From Streptomyces sp. MA5143a (lineage in GTDB: Bacteria > Actinomycetota > Actinomycetes > Streptomycetales > Streptomycetaceae), in contig NZ_OLMK01000063.1 of assembly GCF_900290235.1 (NCBI RefSeq), forward strand, positions 1 to 64,000: a DNA stretch of 64,000 nucleotides. Reading direction: 5' to 3'. Position 1 is the first letter of the stretch; each line of letters opens with the position of its first letter. The position numbers were made by a program, and so were the translations under genes. Under the pieces are notes generated by a model. The model was given only the letters and a program-made list of their open reading frames with translations, was not told the DNA's origin and did no database searches. Of the stretch, positions 8,466 to 16,252 are shown piece by piece.

Positions 8466-8702
8466 TCAGGGCTGTCGCTGAGGGGCCGCGGGTGTCGCTC
8501 CGCCCGAGCGGAACGTGCGCCGGTACGCCGTCGGGGTCACCCCCAGGGCGCCCTGGAGGTGCTGGCGCATCGACTGGGCGGTGCCGAATCCCGCGTCGTG
8601 GGCGATCTGGTCGATGGACAGGTCGGTGGACTCCAGGAGGTGGCGGGCCCGTTCGACGCGCTGCCGGGTCAGCCACTGGCCGGGGCTGACCCCGACCTCC
8701 TG
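8466..8702 (-). pseudogene. C-terminal remnant of a GlxA-type AraC regulator
   Basis: Only the AraC DNA-binding domain remains: EVGVSPGQWLTRQRV, then LLESTDLSIDQIAHDAGFG and a GVTPTAYRRTFR end. Full proteins of this type are about 320 aa with an N-terminal DJ-1/PfpI domain. Homology stops at about 8702, exactly where the integrated element begins; the codons that would continue the frame to 8783 are unrelated. The gene has therefore lost its 5' two thirds. The facing gene on the far side of the element (MFS, 14.4 kb) is also missing its 5' end. Confidence 0.8.
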
Positions 8703-8736
8703 CTTTGGGGAACTTGGAGGCGGTCTTGCGTACCTG

Positions 8737-8751
8737 CCGGTTTCGAACCGG
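8737..8751. other. Inverted repeat near the left end of the element
   Basis: CCGGTTTCGAACCGG is a perfect 6-3-6 inverted repeat 27 bases inside the left junction. Serine-recombinase attachment sites contain imperfect dyads, so this could be part of an attachment arm; that is inference from position only. Confidence 0.35.
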
Positions 8752-8816
8752 CCGGGGCGGATTCGGTGGCCAGTTGCCCGCACCGGGCGGCTCCCGCAGG
8801 GGAGCGCCCCGATCCA

Positions 8817-9590
8817 TCACTCCGGTGTGGTCGAGTACCGCTCGATGCTCGCACGGCCTGTCGATCGGTCGAGTAGGCGCAGCTCCCACGGGCCCGTGTT
8901 CACGTCGAAGTCCTTGCCGAACCCGACCCATTTGCCCGCCATACGTCGGCCCGTCGGCTCGATCAACAGCTGAATCGCACCGTGGTACCGGGCGCCCTGG
9001 TAGTAGCCGTCAGCCGCCGTCTGCTCGGTCCACGTACCGGTGACGACGTTCCGTTCAACTGTGAGATCCAGAGACAATGGGCTGTCCGGGTTGGTCGATG
9101 CTCCGGGCAGGCTCTGAGCTGTCAGCCGGTTGCCGTGCTGGACGATCACGACGTGATGCTTGCAGTCGAACGTCTCGTCGCGGCTGGACGAGTAGAACTC
9201 GTACCGGGACAGCCAGATGCCCGCGTACTCGCTCTGCGGCTCCGCCTCCGGGCTTGTGACAGCGTCGGCCGTACCGACTTCCTCAGCCTCCATGTCGTGG
9301 CCTCCTGCCCCGTCTGAGTGGACGCGTGCCATCGGGATCGCGAACCCCAGCGACTCAGGGGAACGGCCGGTGAACCGCTTCAGTGCCCGCGCATACAGCG
9401 GGCGGCATGTCCTGGTCTCCCCGGACTCCCAGCGTTGCACGAGTCGCTTGGAGGCGTCGTTCGGCTCCCCCAGCTCCTCGCCTGCGCCGCGTAAGCCCCG
9501 GGCGAACTCGTCTTGGCTGAGGTTCATCGACTTGCGCACAGAAGTCAGCACGTCGTTGGGGATTCGCTCCCGTTCGGCCGGAGTCGTCAT
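8817..9590 (-). CDS. XRE-family regulator with C-terminal beta-rich domain
   Basis: A 257-aa protein. Residues about 10-75 form an XRE-type helix-turn-helix (MNLSQDEFARGL, then LVQRWESGETR). After an acidic linker (about 95-120) comes a domain with repeated aromatic strands (YAGIWLSRYEF, TGTWTEQTA, MAGKWVGFGKDFDVNTGPW), which looks like a small beta-barrel ligand or sensor domain. It is divergent from the small gene at 9721; the gap holds two 25-bp tandem repeats. It is the likely regulator of the element's rightward genes (inference from position). Confidence 0.75.
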   Translation of the reverse strand: MTTPAERERIPNDVLTSVRKSMNLSQDEFARGLRGAGEELGEPNDASKRLVQRWESGETRTCRPLYARALKRFTGRSPESLGFAIPMARVHSDGAGGHDMEAEEVGTADAVTSPEAEPQSEYAGIWLSRYEFYSSSRDETFDCKHHVVIVQHGNRLTAQSLPGASTNPDSPLSLDLTVERNVVTGTWTEQTAADGYYQGARYHGAIQLLIEPTGRRMAGKWVGFGKDFDVNTGPWELRLLDRSTGRASIERYSTTPE

Positions 9591-9620
9591 GATCCGAGGG
9601 TAGCCACGTCACGCCTCCAA

Positions 9621-9670
9621 TGACACCGGTTTGACGCCCTCGGGGTGACACCGACATGACGCCCGAGGGG
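9621..9670. promoter_or_regulatory. Tandem 25-bp repeats, probable operator of the XRE regulator
   Basis: Two tandem copies, 9621-9645 and 9646-9670, together carry four TGACRCC heptamers starting at 9621, 9632, 9646 and 9657 (steps of 11, 14 and 11 bases, roughly one helical turn). They lie between the divergent XRE gene (starts 9590) and the rightward genes (from 9721), where a repressor operator is expected. Confidence 0.6.
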
Positions 9671-9720
9671 CGCCTTGAACGTCGCCGCAATGGTCATGAT
9701 CGATCCGGAACATGGTCGTC

Positions 9721-9914
9721 ATGTCCATCCGCATCAGCGCTTACACGGTGAGAGCCGACGGCACCAGACCAAGCCACGAACCCTGTACGAGGGTGAGGGC
9801 GGGGAACCCCTCGCTACTGGCCTGATGCCGCCGTGCCTGTGCCCCAAGTGCGGGGGTGGGCGACATGACCGGAGCACCACGGACCCCCAATTGCGTGGAG
9901 GCAAGCCAGCATGA
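9721..9914 (+). pseudogene. Small CxCPxC protein gene, apparently frameshifted
   Basis: ATG 9721 opens MSIRISAYTVRADGTR, which ends at TGA 9823-9825. The continuation that looks like the rest of a small actinobacterial protein, LYEGEGGEPLATGLMPPCLC followed by PKCGGG, is in another frame and ends at 9912-9914, overlapping the next gene's ATG as ATGA. One indel near 9766-9775 would join them into a protein of about 64 aa ending in a CLCPKC metal-binding-like motif. Alternatively these are two small ORFs overlapping at TGATG (9823-9827). I do not recognise a function. Confidence 0.5.
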
Positions 9915-10411
9915 GCACGACAGTAGTGACCCGCGACCCGAAGGCGTACGTCACCCCGGAGGTGTGGGAGCGGGAGGTGGCCCTCCTGCTCCGCAACCCG
10001 GAAAACACGCGCGAACTGGCCGATGCCAAGTTCGGACAGGCCATCGCCTACCTGGTCACGTGCGGCGAGAACCCGGACCTTCTCATGGGCCCGTCCAAGC
10101 AGGTGGACGAGGCATGGCACTCGTTCATGCTCGACTCGATCCCGTACCACCACTTCACCAGCCGGCACTTCGGCCGGTACATCCACCACGTACCGGAGCT
10201 TCCGGGGGCGGCGGCCGGTGTCCAGTGCGTCAGCGACAACAAGGCGACGCTGGACGGCCACGACCTCAAGACCGGCGGCCCGCTCGTCCTGGACCAGACG
10301 ATCAAGGCCATCACGGCGGCCGGGTTCGAGATCGACTCCGACCTGTGGGGCATGGAGGACGCGGCCGACTGCAACCAGTGCCACGCAGGGTGCCACGACT
10401 CGCCCAAGTAG
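9911..10411 (+). CDS. Glycine-rich-domain-like (GRDP) protein with Cys/His tail
   Basis: A 166-aa protein. The segment KQVDEAWHSFMLDSIPYHHF and the following FGRYIHHVPE (about residues 63-96) match the conserved block of glycine-rich domain-containing proteins (vDeaWH...HvP). The C-terminus is CNQCHAGCHDSPK, three Cys and two His within the last 13 residues. The ATG follows GGAGGCAAG and overlaps the previous stop. The next gene is a methyltransferase, so the two may act together; the tail could bind metal or be a modification target (speculation). No enzymatic activity can be assigned. Confidence 0.65.
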   Translation: MSTTVVTRDPKAYVTPEVWEREVALLLRNPENTRELADAKFGQAIAYLVTCGENPDLLMGPSKQVDEAWHSFMLDSIPYHHFTSRHFGRYIHHVPELPGAAAGVQCVSDNKATLDGHDLKTGGPLVLDQTIKAITAAGFEIDSDLWGMEDAADCNQCHAGCHDSPK

Positions 10412-10486
10412 TAGTGAGCAGCATGTGAGTTGGGGCCTGTCCCCGTACGTTGGGGGTGGGCCCCTCATGCTGGAAAGGATCACTGC

Positions 10487-11116
10487 ATGTCATTGGCTGA
10501 GTCCTGGGACAGGTACGCGGGCGGGAGCAAGCCACGCAAGACCGTGAACGCCAAGGGTGATACGACCTGGCTGAACTGGACTCAGTACGCCGATCACGGG
10601 CCGAACGAGAGTGTTCTGGGCCCCGTGGCCGGACGCCGGGTGCTGGAACTCGGGTCGGGGAGCGGTAGCAACCTCGCGCACCTCGTGACGCTTGGCGCGA
10701 CGGGTCGAGGTGTGGACATCGCCCCCGCCCGCGAGACGGTCGCGCGGGAGTGCTGGGGCCACTTGCCGGGCCTTGAGTTCCGGACGGCGGAGGCGACGAC
10801 ATTCCTGAGCGAGACAGAGGAGACGTTCGATGTCGTGCTCTCGATCTTCGGTGCCGTGTGGTTCGTCGATCCGGACACCCTGCTCCCGCTGATCCGCTCG
10901 CGCATGGCGCCGGGCGGCATCCTGGCCTTCTCGCATTTGCCTCCGGGCAGCCAGGGGCCGAAGCCCGGCAAAGCCGGACAGCGGCACGATCGCACCCCGG
11001 ATGAGTGGGGGCGCATCCTGACGGGGCACGGCTTCTCTGACGTGCGCGTGTCTCTGATCGACCCGCCAGAGGGCAAGGCTGTGGGCACGATGCTTGTCCG
11101 TGCCTTGGCGACCTGA
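10487..11116 (+). CDS. Class I SAM-dependent methyltransferase
   Basis: 209 aa from ATG 10487, which follows GGAAAGGA at 7 bases; the longer in-frame start at 10430 is less likely. Motif I, VLELGSGSGSN, lies near residues 50-60, the acidic post-I residue in GVDIAP near 75, and DVVLSIFGAVWFVD near 113-126. The fold is that of small-molecule methyltransferases. It probably forms an operon with the GRDP-like gene 75 bases upstream. Substrate unknown. Confidence 0.8.
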   Translation: MSLAESWDRYAGGSKPRKTVNAKGDTTWLNWTQYADHGPNESVLGPVAGRRVLELGSGSGSNLAHLVTLGATGRGVDIAPARETVARECWGHLPGLEFRTAEATTFLSETEETFDVVLSIFGAVWFVDPDTLLPLIRSRMAPGGILAFSHLPPGSQGPKPGKAGQRHDRTPDEWGRILTGHGFSDVRVSLIDPPEGKAVGTMLVRALAT

Positions 11117-11137
11117 CCGCGCGGCTGTGCGCCTGTC

Positions 11138-11560
11138 TCAGGACACCCCGGCCTTCTGGCAGACGGAGCGAACCGTCATGGCGCTCCACTTCGCGGCTCT
11201 GCGCGGGGGCAGGCCCTCAGTGTCGAGCTGCGTGCCGATGGCCCGGTAGCTCATCCCCTTCGCCCTCAGTTCGAGTATGCGGGCCTGTGCCGCCTGCTCC
11301 GTGGGGTTGGGTGCAGCGTCGCGCTCTCGCCCCTCTCCGTCCCCGTGGAAGCCGTAGGCATACGCACCGACAGCCTTCCGTCCGGATGCTGCCTTGGCCG
11401 CACGCCCGTCCCGGAGACGCTTGACCACCATGCGCCGATCGAGTTCGGCGAACACGCCGATGACCTGCCGCATGGCCGTGCGCATCGGGTCGTCAGGGTC
11501 GTCCTGGTGGACCTCCCCACCATTTCGACCGCCGTGTCTTGGCGGCTCAAATCCTGCCAC
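11138..11560 (-). pseudogene. C-terminal remnant of a serine recombinase
   Basis: About 130 codons match the end of a short resolvase/recombinase: the catalytic-domain exit helix MRTAMRQVIGVFAELDRRMV, then GRAAKAASGRKAVGAYAYGF and a C-terminal helix-turn-helix (MSYRAIGTQLDTEGL ... WSAMTVRSV). The N-terminal half with the catalytic serine is absent, and upstream codons (to 11560) do not continue the family. It is evidence that the element has been rebuilt or has decayed. Confidence 0.7.
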
Positions 11561-11701
11561 GGTTCTGGGGTCCGCCTGAGAGGAGCCTCAGACGCGATGA
11601 CCTGCGCTTTCGTATCTGGAGACCTGTAGATTTTGAGGTCCTTGTGAGTCTTCGGAGAAGGGAAGCCCGCGATACAGGAACACGTATGGCGTCGTGCGCT
11701 G

Positions 11702-12331
11702 GTGCGCTCGAACTTGAAGCCCGCAGAGAAGTTGGTCGGCGTCGCCATGGCGCTGTACGCGGACTACGAGACGGGCGGGAACGTGTGCCCGTCGAACGGC
11801 ACGATCGCCAGGGAACTCGGCTACGGCGGGAAGGCTCCAGAGCAGACGGTCAACAAGATCGTAGGCAGGCTCCGTAAGGCTGGCTGGCTCACGAAGACCG
11901 GCAAGGTGCCGGATGGTCCAGTGATCTACCGACTCACTTTGCCGAAGCAGGCGAGTATGGCTGTGAAGCCATACAACCTACATGCCTACAAGAACGACGG
12001 CGGTAAGAGCGAGGAGCCAGCGGCGAAGAGCAAGCCGGAAGGCGAAGTGCGGCCCCCCGTCGGGGGCCGACAGGGCGAAGACGAAGAGCGCAAGCAGCCG
12101 ACGAAGGTGGGCCGCGTGAGCGGCCCTCAGCAGGAAGACGAAGGGGACGGGTCTCTTGGGGAGCCTCCGGCCCCCACCCTGTCCTTTGTGGATCTTGGCA
12201 AGGTCAAGCAAGAGGACCAGCGTCGACGCTGGTTCGGCGACGCGTACGCGGCTCCCTTGCCGGTGGACTTCGACTACGACCGCTTGACCGACCGGCTCCA
12301 AGAAGCGGGGCAAGAGCCGCCCCCTTTCTGA
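11702..12331 (+). CDS. Winged-helix replication-initiator-like protein
   Basis: A 209-aa protein whose N-terminal 75 residues look like a helix-turn-helix domain of phage or plasmid replication proteins (LVGVAMALYADYETGGNVCP, then SNGTIARELGYGG and VGRLRKAGWLTKTG). The rest is charged and low-complexity (about residues 90-165) with a short acidic end. The open frame extends upstream to 11648 with plausible coding (EHVWRRALVRSN) but no good start codon or ribosome-binding site, so the gene may be 5'-truncated, like the recombinase remnant next to it. Confidence 0.55.
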   Translation: MRSNLKPAEKLVGVAMALYADYETGGNVCPSNGTIARELGYGGKAPEQTVNKIVGRLRKAGWLTKTGKVPDGPVIYRLTLPKQASMAVKPYNLHAYKNDGGKSEEPAAKSKPEGEVRPPVGGRQGEDEERKQPTKVGRVSGPQQEDEGDGSLGEPPAPTLSFVDLGKVKQEDQRRRWFGDAYAAPLPVDFDYDRLTDRLQEAGQEPPPF

Positions 12332-12474
12332 TCCGGCATGACGAAGCCCCGGCCTCTGGATGATCAATTCCAAGGGATGCCTGCGGAGGGTTTGAAGTGG
12401 GCGTCGGTCGAAGCCGCCGCGAGACGGTCGGGCGGCGGGCTGCCGGCCCTGGTCGTCGAGGTGGCAGCGGGCGG

Positions 12475-12864
12475 TCAGGCGTCAGGGTCGACTTCGGGGT
12501 GCGTGAACCGCAGGGGCTTGCCCAGCGACCGGGCGTAGGCGATTTCGGCTCGGGTGCTGTCTCCGATGTGGTCGCCGACTACGAGCACCTCGTCGGCGAG
12601 CCGGATCTTCGCCCGGTGCAGCTCGCCGAGCCGGACCTTCAGCGCCTCGGCCTCGGCGGGATCGGACCAAAGCCCGTGCGGCGCCTTCATGTCGAAGCCC
12701 GGTTTGACGACGATTCTTCCGGCTTTGGTCTCCCGCAGATCGGCCTCGGTCATCTCGGTCATGAAGCGGGTGGAGCCGCAGATCACGACGATACGCGGGA
12801 GGCTCAACAGCTTCTTCGCGTCGGCGAGTTTCTCCTCGGGGGTGAGCAGTTGCGGGTATGACAT
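12475..12864 (-). CDS. Nucleoside 2-deoxyribosyltransferase-like protein
   Basis: 129 aa from ATG 12864, chosen because AGGAGG stands 6 bases upstream; a longer frame to 12891 lacks a ribosome-binding site. VVICGSTRF near residues 25-33 and ADEVLVVGDHIGDSTRAEI near 90-108 fit the nucleoside deoxyribosyltransferase-like (DUF4406) fold common in actinophages and integrative elements. It lies 58 bases downstream of the recombinase gene in the same direction, so probably co-transcribed. Enzyme activity is not certain. Confidence 0.7.
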   Translation of the reverse strand: MSYPQLLTPEEKLADAKKLLSLPRIVVICGSTRFMTEMTEADLRETKAGRIVVKPGFDMKAPHGLWSDPAEAEALKVRLGELHRAKIRLADEVLVVGDHIGDSTRAEIAYARSLGKPLRFTHPEVDPDA

Positions 12865-12922
12865 CTGGTTCCTCCTGGTGGTGTGGTCCAACGGGGGCCT
12901 GCGGAGACGAGAGTGAGGCAGG

Positions 12923-14344
12923 CTACGCGTCTTGTTCGTCGTCGGCGGTGTGGTTCCACTCCACGGTCATGTAGTCGTCCACAGTCATCTTCGCCGCCTT
13001 CTTGAAGCCGTTCGGGTGCATCGTGATCGTGGTGACGAATTTGACCCACGCTCGACGGACGGGGAGTGGGGTGTTCGGCCAGTCCTGAATCAGGCCAGCG
13101 ATGCCCGACACGTGGTCGATCGGGGGCAGGCCAGTGATACCGGACAGCCTCTCGTCGATCTCGTCGAGCCTGGACCGGATCGCCTCGGTACCGGCCGTCA
13201 TCTGGGACAGGGTGATGGACCCGGAGGCGTAGGACACAGCCAACCCGTCGAGCCGTTCCCGCAGGGTCTGCGCTTCCTGATGAAGGTGGGCTGAGTCGTC
13301 TCCCTGCTCCTGCCGGGAAGCGAGGACCCAGGGAAGGAAGTCGGGGAAGACGATCCGCGCCAGGACGGCGTTACCCGCTCGCTTGTCGGCCAGTTCCCGG
13401 GGCACGCGTACGTGCTTCTGTCCGCAGCGGTAGACCGGGGCCCCTCGGTACATGCCGCCTCGCACGGTATCCCCGCAACGGTCACACGTGGCCAGTCCGG
13501 CAAGCAGGGTCTGAGGGGCTGAGCCGGTACGCGCACCGCCCGTGAAGCGCTTGGGGTTCGTCAGTGCCGACACGAGGGCGTAGTGCGTCGCATCATCAAG
13601 AATCGCGGGCCACTTGCCCGCGCCCATCACCTCGCCCCGGTAGGTGACCTGAGCGATGTACCGAGGGGAGATGAGCACCTTCTTCACACCGCCCACGCCC
13701 CACCCCCTCGCCTCGCCATCTGCCTCACCCTTCGCCTTGCCGGACGACGAGCGCGGAGCGAGCAGACCGAGGCCGGTCCAGAAGCGAGCGACAGCCGCCA
13801 GGGTCTCGCCTCGGAGAACCATCTCGGCACCCTTGCGGATCGCCTCCGCCTCGGCATCGACCACGGTCACGTAGTCGTCTTCGTATCCGAACGTTCGCAA
13901 GCCCGCCTTGTGTGGCTTGCCGTTCTTCGCCGCCTGGAGGTTCGACGCCTTCTGCCGTAGCGCCTTCTGCTCACCCTCGTACTCCGCCCAAGCCGTGACC
14001 GTCTTGGCCGTGGCCCGACCGGCCGGAGTCGACAGGTCGAGGTGTCCGGCGTGGATGGCGTGGACGTTGACCCCGAGTGCGATCACTCGCAGCAGGTCTT
14101 CCGTCCTGCGCACGAGCCGGTCAGTGTGCCAACAGAGAATCGCGTCCGGCTTGGACGCCAACAGCCGTTCGAACGCTGGCCGCACCTTGCCCGAGGTGGC
14201 GCTGATGTCGTTGTCCGAGATCACCTCTCGTACGGTCCAGCCACGGGCTGCGGCGAACGCCCGGCACTCGTCCTCCTGGCGCTGGACGCCCAACTCGTCG
14301 CCATGCTGATCGAGGCTGAGTCGTACGTAGATGGTGACGTCCAT
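12923..14344 (-). CDS. Large serine recombinase (integrase)
   Basis: A 473-aa member of the large serine recombinase family (phiC31-Int type). The catalytic serine is in YVRLSLDQHGDELGVQRQ (Ser10), with the conserved Arg-rich DRLVRR near residues 74-79. The recombinase domain follows (about 155-290), then a zinc ribbon CDRCGDTVRGGMYRGAPVYRC (about 287-307) and a helical, probably coiled-coil segment (about 345-400). The 5' end lies 40 bases from the right junction, the usual place of an integrase beside its attachment site. No separate directionality factor was recognised. Confidence 0.92.
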   Translation of the reverse strand: MDVTIYVRLSLDQHGDELGVQRQEDECRAFAAARGWTVREVISDNDISATSGKVRPAFERLLASKPDAILCWHTDRLVRRTEDLLRVIALGVNVHAIHAGHLDLSTPAGRATAKTVTAWAEYEGEQKALRQKASNLQAAKNGKPHKAGLRTFGYEDDYVTVVDAEAEAIRKGAEMVLRGETLAAVARFWTGLGLLAPRSSSGKAKGEADGEARGWGVGGVKKVLISPRYIAQVTYRGEVMGAGKWPAILDDATHYALVSALTNPKRFTGGARTGSAPQTLLAGLATCDRCGDTVRGGMYRGAPVYRCGQKHVRVPRELADKRAGNAVLARIVFPDFLPWVLASRQEQGDDSAHLHQEAQTLRERLDGLAVSYASGSITLSQMTAGTEAIRSRLDEIDERLSGITGLPPIDHVSGIAGLIQDWPNTPLPVRRAWVKFVTTITMHPNGFKKAAKMTVDDYMTVEWNHTADDEQDA

Positions 14345-14383
14345 CTGTCCTGCCCCCCTTGTTCATGCACGCGGACTAACGTG

Positions 14384-15564
14384 CCCCAAAGATTTACCAC
14401 AAGTTCAACTGGTCACGCGGCACGATCGCGTCCGCCGTATCGATCAACCTGGCGCTGTACGGACTGACGGCGCCGTTCGCCGCCGCGCTGATGGACCGCT
14501 TCGGCATCCGCCGGGTGGTCGCGGTGGCCCTCACGGTGATCGCGGTCGGCGCCGGTTCGACGGTGTGGATGACCTCGGCCTGGCAGTTGATGCTCTGCTG
14601 GGGGCTGCTCGTGGGGCTCGGCTCCGGCTCGATGGCGCTGGCGTTCGCGGCGACGGTCACCAACCGCTGGTTCACCGAGCGGCGCGGCCTCGTCTCGGGC
14701 ATCCTGACCGCCGCCTCGGCCTCCGGGCAGCTGATCTTCCTGCCGCTGCTGTCCTGGATCGTCTCGGAACACGACTGGCGGCCCGCCGCCGTCACCGTGG
14801 CCCTCGCCGCCCTGGCCGTCGTCCCCTTCGTCTGGCTGCTGCTGCGCGACCACCCGGCGGACACGGGGCTGAAGCCGTACGGGGCGACGGAGTTCGTGCC
14901 CAAGCCCGCGCCGGTGCCGGGGGCGGCGCGCAGGACGATCCGGGTCCTCCTCTCGGCGGTACGGACCGGGCCGTTCTGGCTGCTCGCCGGCACCTTCGCG
15001 ATCTGCGGGGCCTCCACGAACGGCCTCATCCAGACCCACTTCGTGCCCGCCGCCCACGACCACGGCATGCCCATCACCGCGGCGGCCTCCCTGCTGGCCG
15101 TCATCGGGGTCTTCGACGTCGTCGGCACGATCGCCTCCGGCTGGCTCACGGACCGCTTCGAGCCGCGGCGGCTGCTGGCCGTGTACTACGCGTTCCGCGG
15201 CCTCTCCCTCCTCTTCCTGCCCTATCTGCTGGCCCCCTCCGTGCACCTTCCGATGATCTTCTTCATCGTCTTCTACGGCCTCGACTGGGTCGCCACCGTC
15301 CCGCCCACCATGGCCCTGTGCCGTGAGCACTACGGCGACGACAGCGCCATCGTCTTCGGTTGGGTCCTCGCCTCCCACCAGGTCGGCGCCGCCCTCGTCG
15401 CCTTCCTCGGTGGCCTCGCCCGCGACACGTTCGGCGAGTACGACGTCGTCTGGTACGCCTCCGGGGCGCTGTGCGCGGTGGCGGCGCTGATGGCGTTGGT
15501 GATCCGGCGTCGACGGCCCGCCGTGCTCCCGGGCGGCGGGACCGCCGCGGTGGCCGGGGCCTGA
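14384..15564 (+). pseudogene. MFS transporter lacking its N-terminus
   Basis: The reading frame enters at the element junction as PKIYHKFNWSRGTIASAVSI and continues for about 390 residues through roughly eleven membrane segments. The motif between helices 2 and 3 is present (MDRFGIRRVV, about 14491-14520), and the tail ends at 15564. A family member would need about 50 more residues, including helix 1; instead the frame meets TAA at 14377 inside the element. ATG 14491 could start an even shorter protein, but it would lack two helices. It resembles oxalate/formate-antiporter-like and monocarboxylate MFS proteins. Probably non-functional. Confidence 0.75.
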
Positions 15565-15669
15565 CGTACGCGTCGCGGGTCGGAGCCCGGTCCGCGGCGA
15601 TTCCGGGGTGGGGCGGGCGCAACCGTTTCGGGGCGGGCACACTCCCTCTAGACGGGGAGGGTGCTGGTG

Positions 15670-16212
15670 ATGTCCATGGCGAAGGCAGGGGCGACGGGCG
15701 AGGGCGTGGCCCGCGGGAGCGCCGAACCGTCGGCGGTGTCCATGGCCGTGCTCGGGGTCGAGGGCGCGCTGGTGTGCGCCGCGCTGTTCGTGACCGTGCT
15801 CGGCGCCCAGGCGGGCCCCGGCGGCGGCGAGCCCTTCGCCGCCCTCGCGGTCGTGCCGCTGATGCTCGTGCTGATCCTGTTCGCCGGTGGTGTGCTCACC
15901 GCCGTGTACGTCGTCCCGGCGGTGCGCCTCGCCCACTGGACCGCGCGGCAGCTGACCGGCCGCACCGACTGGTGGTGGATCCCGCCCGCCTGCACCCTGT
16001 GGGTGCTCCCGGCCCTGGCCGTCCCCGCCTGGCACCTCGTGGGTTTCGGGCTCTACGTCGTGGCCCTGCCCCCGGCCCTGGCGGTGCACGGCACCGTCGT
16101 ACGGGCCCGGGCGGGGCGGCCCGTCCAGCCCTGCGCGGCGATCCTCTCGTGGGGCGCGCTGGCCGTCGGGTGCGTGGTGATCGGCGGCGGGGCGGTTTTG
16201 GCGGTGGAGTGA
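15670..16212 (+). CDS. Small integral membrane protein, unknown function
   Basis: 180 aa from ATG 15670 (GGGGAGG ends 9 bases upstream; GTG 15661 abuts it). Four hydrophobic segments are visible (about residues 22-42, 53-77, 102-124 and 151-173 in this numbering), with an RLAHWTARQLTGRTDWWW loop in the middle. No family recognised. It converges on the flavin reductase gene, with only 40 bases between stops. Confidence 0.65.
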   Translation: MSMAKAGATGEGVARGSAEPSAVSMAVLGVEGALVCAALFVTVLGAQAGPGGGEPFAALAVVPLMLVLILFAGGVLTAVYVVPAVRLAHWTARQLTGRTDWWWIPPACTLWVLPALAVPAWHLVGFGLYVVALPPALAVHGTVVRARAGRPVQPCAAILSWGALAVGCVVIGGGAVLAVE

Positions 16213-16252
16213 GGCAGGGGTGGCTCATCCGGTCGTGAGGCCGCGGGGTGTC

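Larger units (their letters stand above)
8703..14391. mobile_element. Integrated element with large serine recombinase
   Basis: About 5.7 kb lie between two truncated host genes. Contents in order: XRE regulator, small Cys-motif gene, GRDP-like protein, methyltransferase, decayed recombinase, helix-turn-helix protein, deoxyribosyltransferase-like protein and an intact large serine recombinase at the right edge. The octamer CTTTGGGG at 8703-8710 and its reverse complement CCCCAAAG at 14384-14391 sit at the two junctions in inverted orientation. No conjugation, replication or phage structural gene is present, so it is either a minimal integrative element or the remnant of a larger one. Third codon positions look less G/C-rich than in flanking genes (by eye). 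Confidence 0.75.

Noticed and set aside
8703..14391. Complete prophage or conjugative element
   Set aside because: No capsid, terminase, FtsK-like transfer protein or recognisable Rep gene; only recombinase, regulators and small cargo.
14413..16089. Long minus-strand frame opposite the MFS remnant and membrane protein
   Set aside because: Highly charged, repetitive composition without any domain; the plus-strand genes have clear hydrophobic segments.
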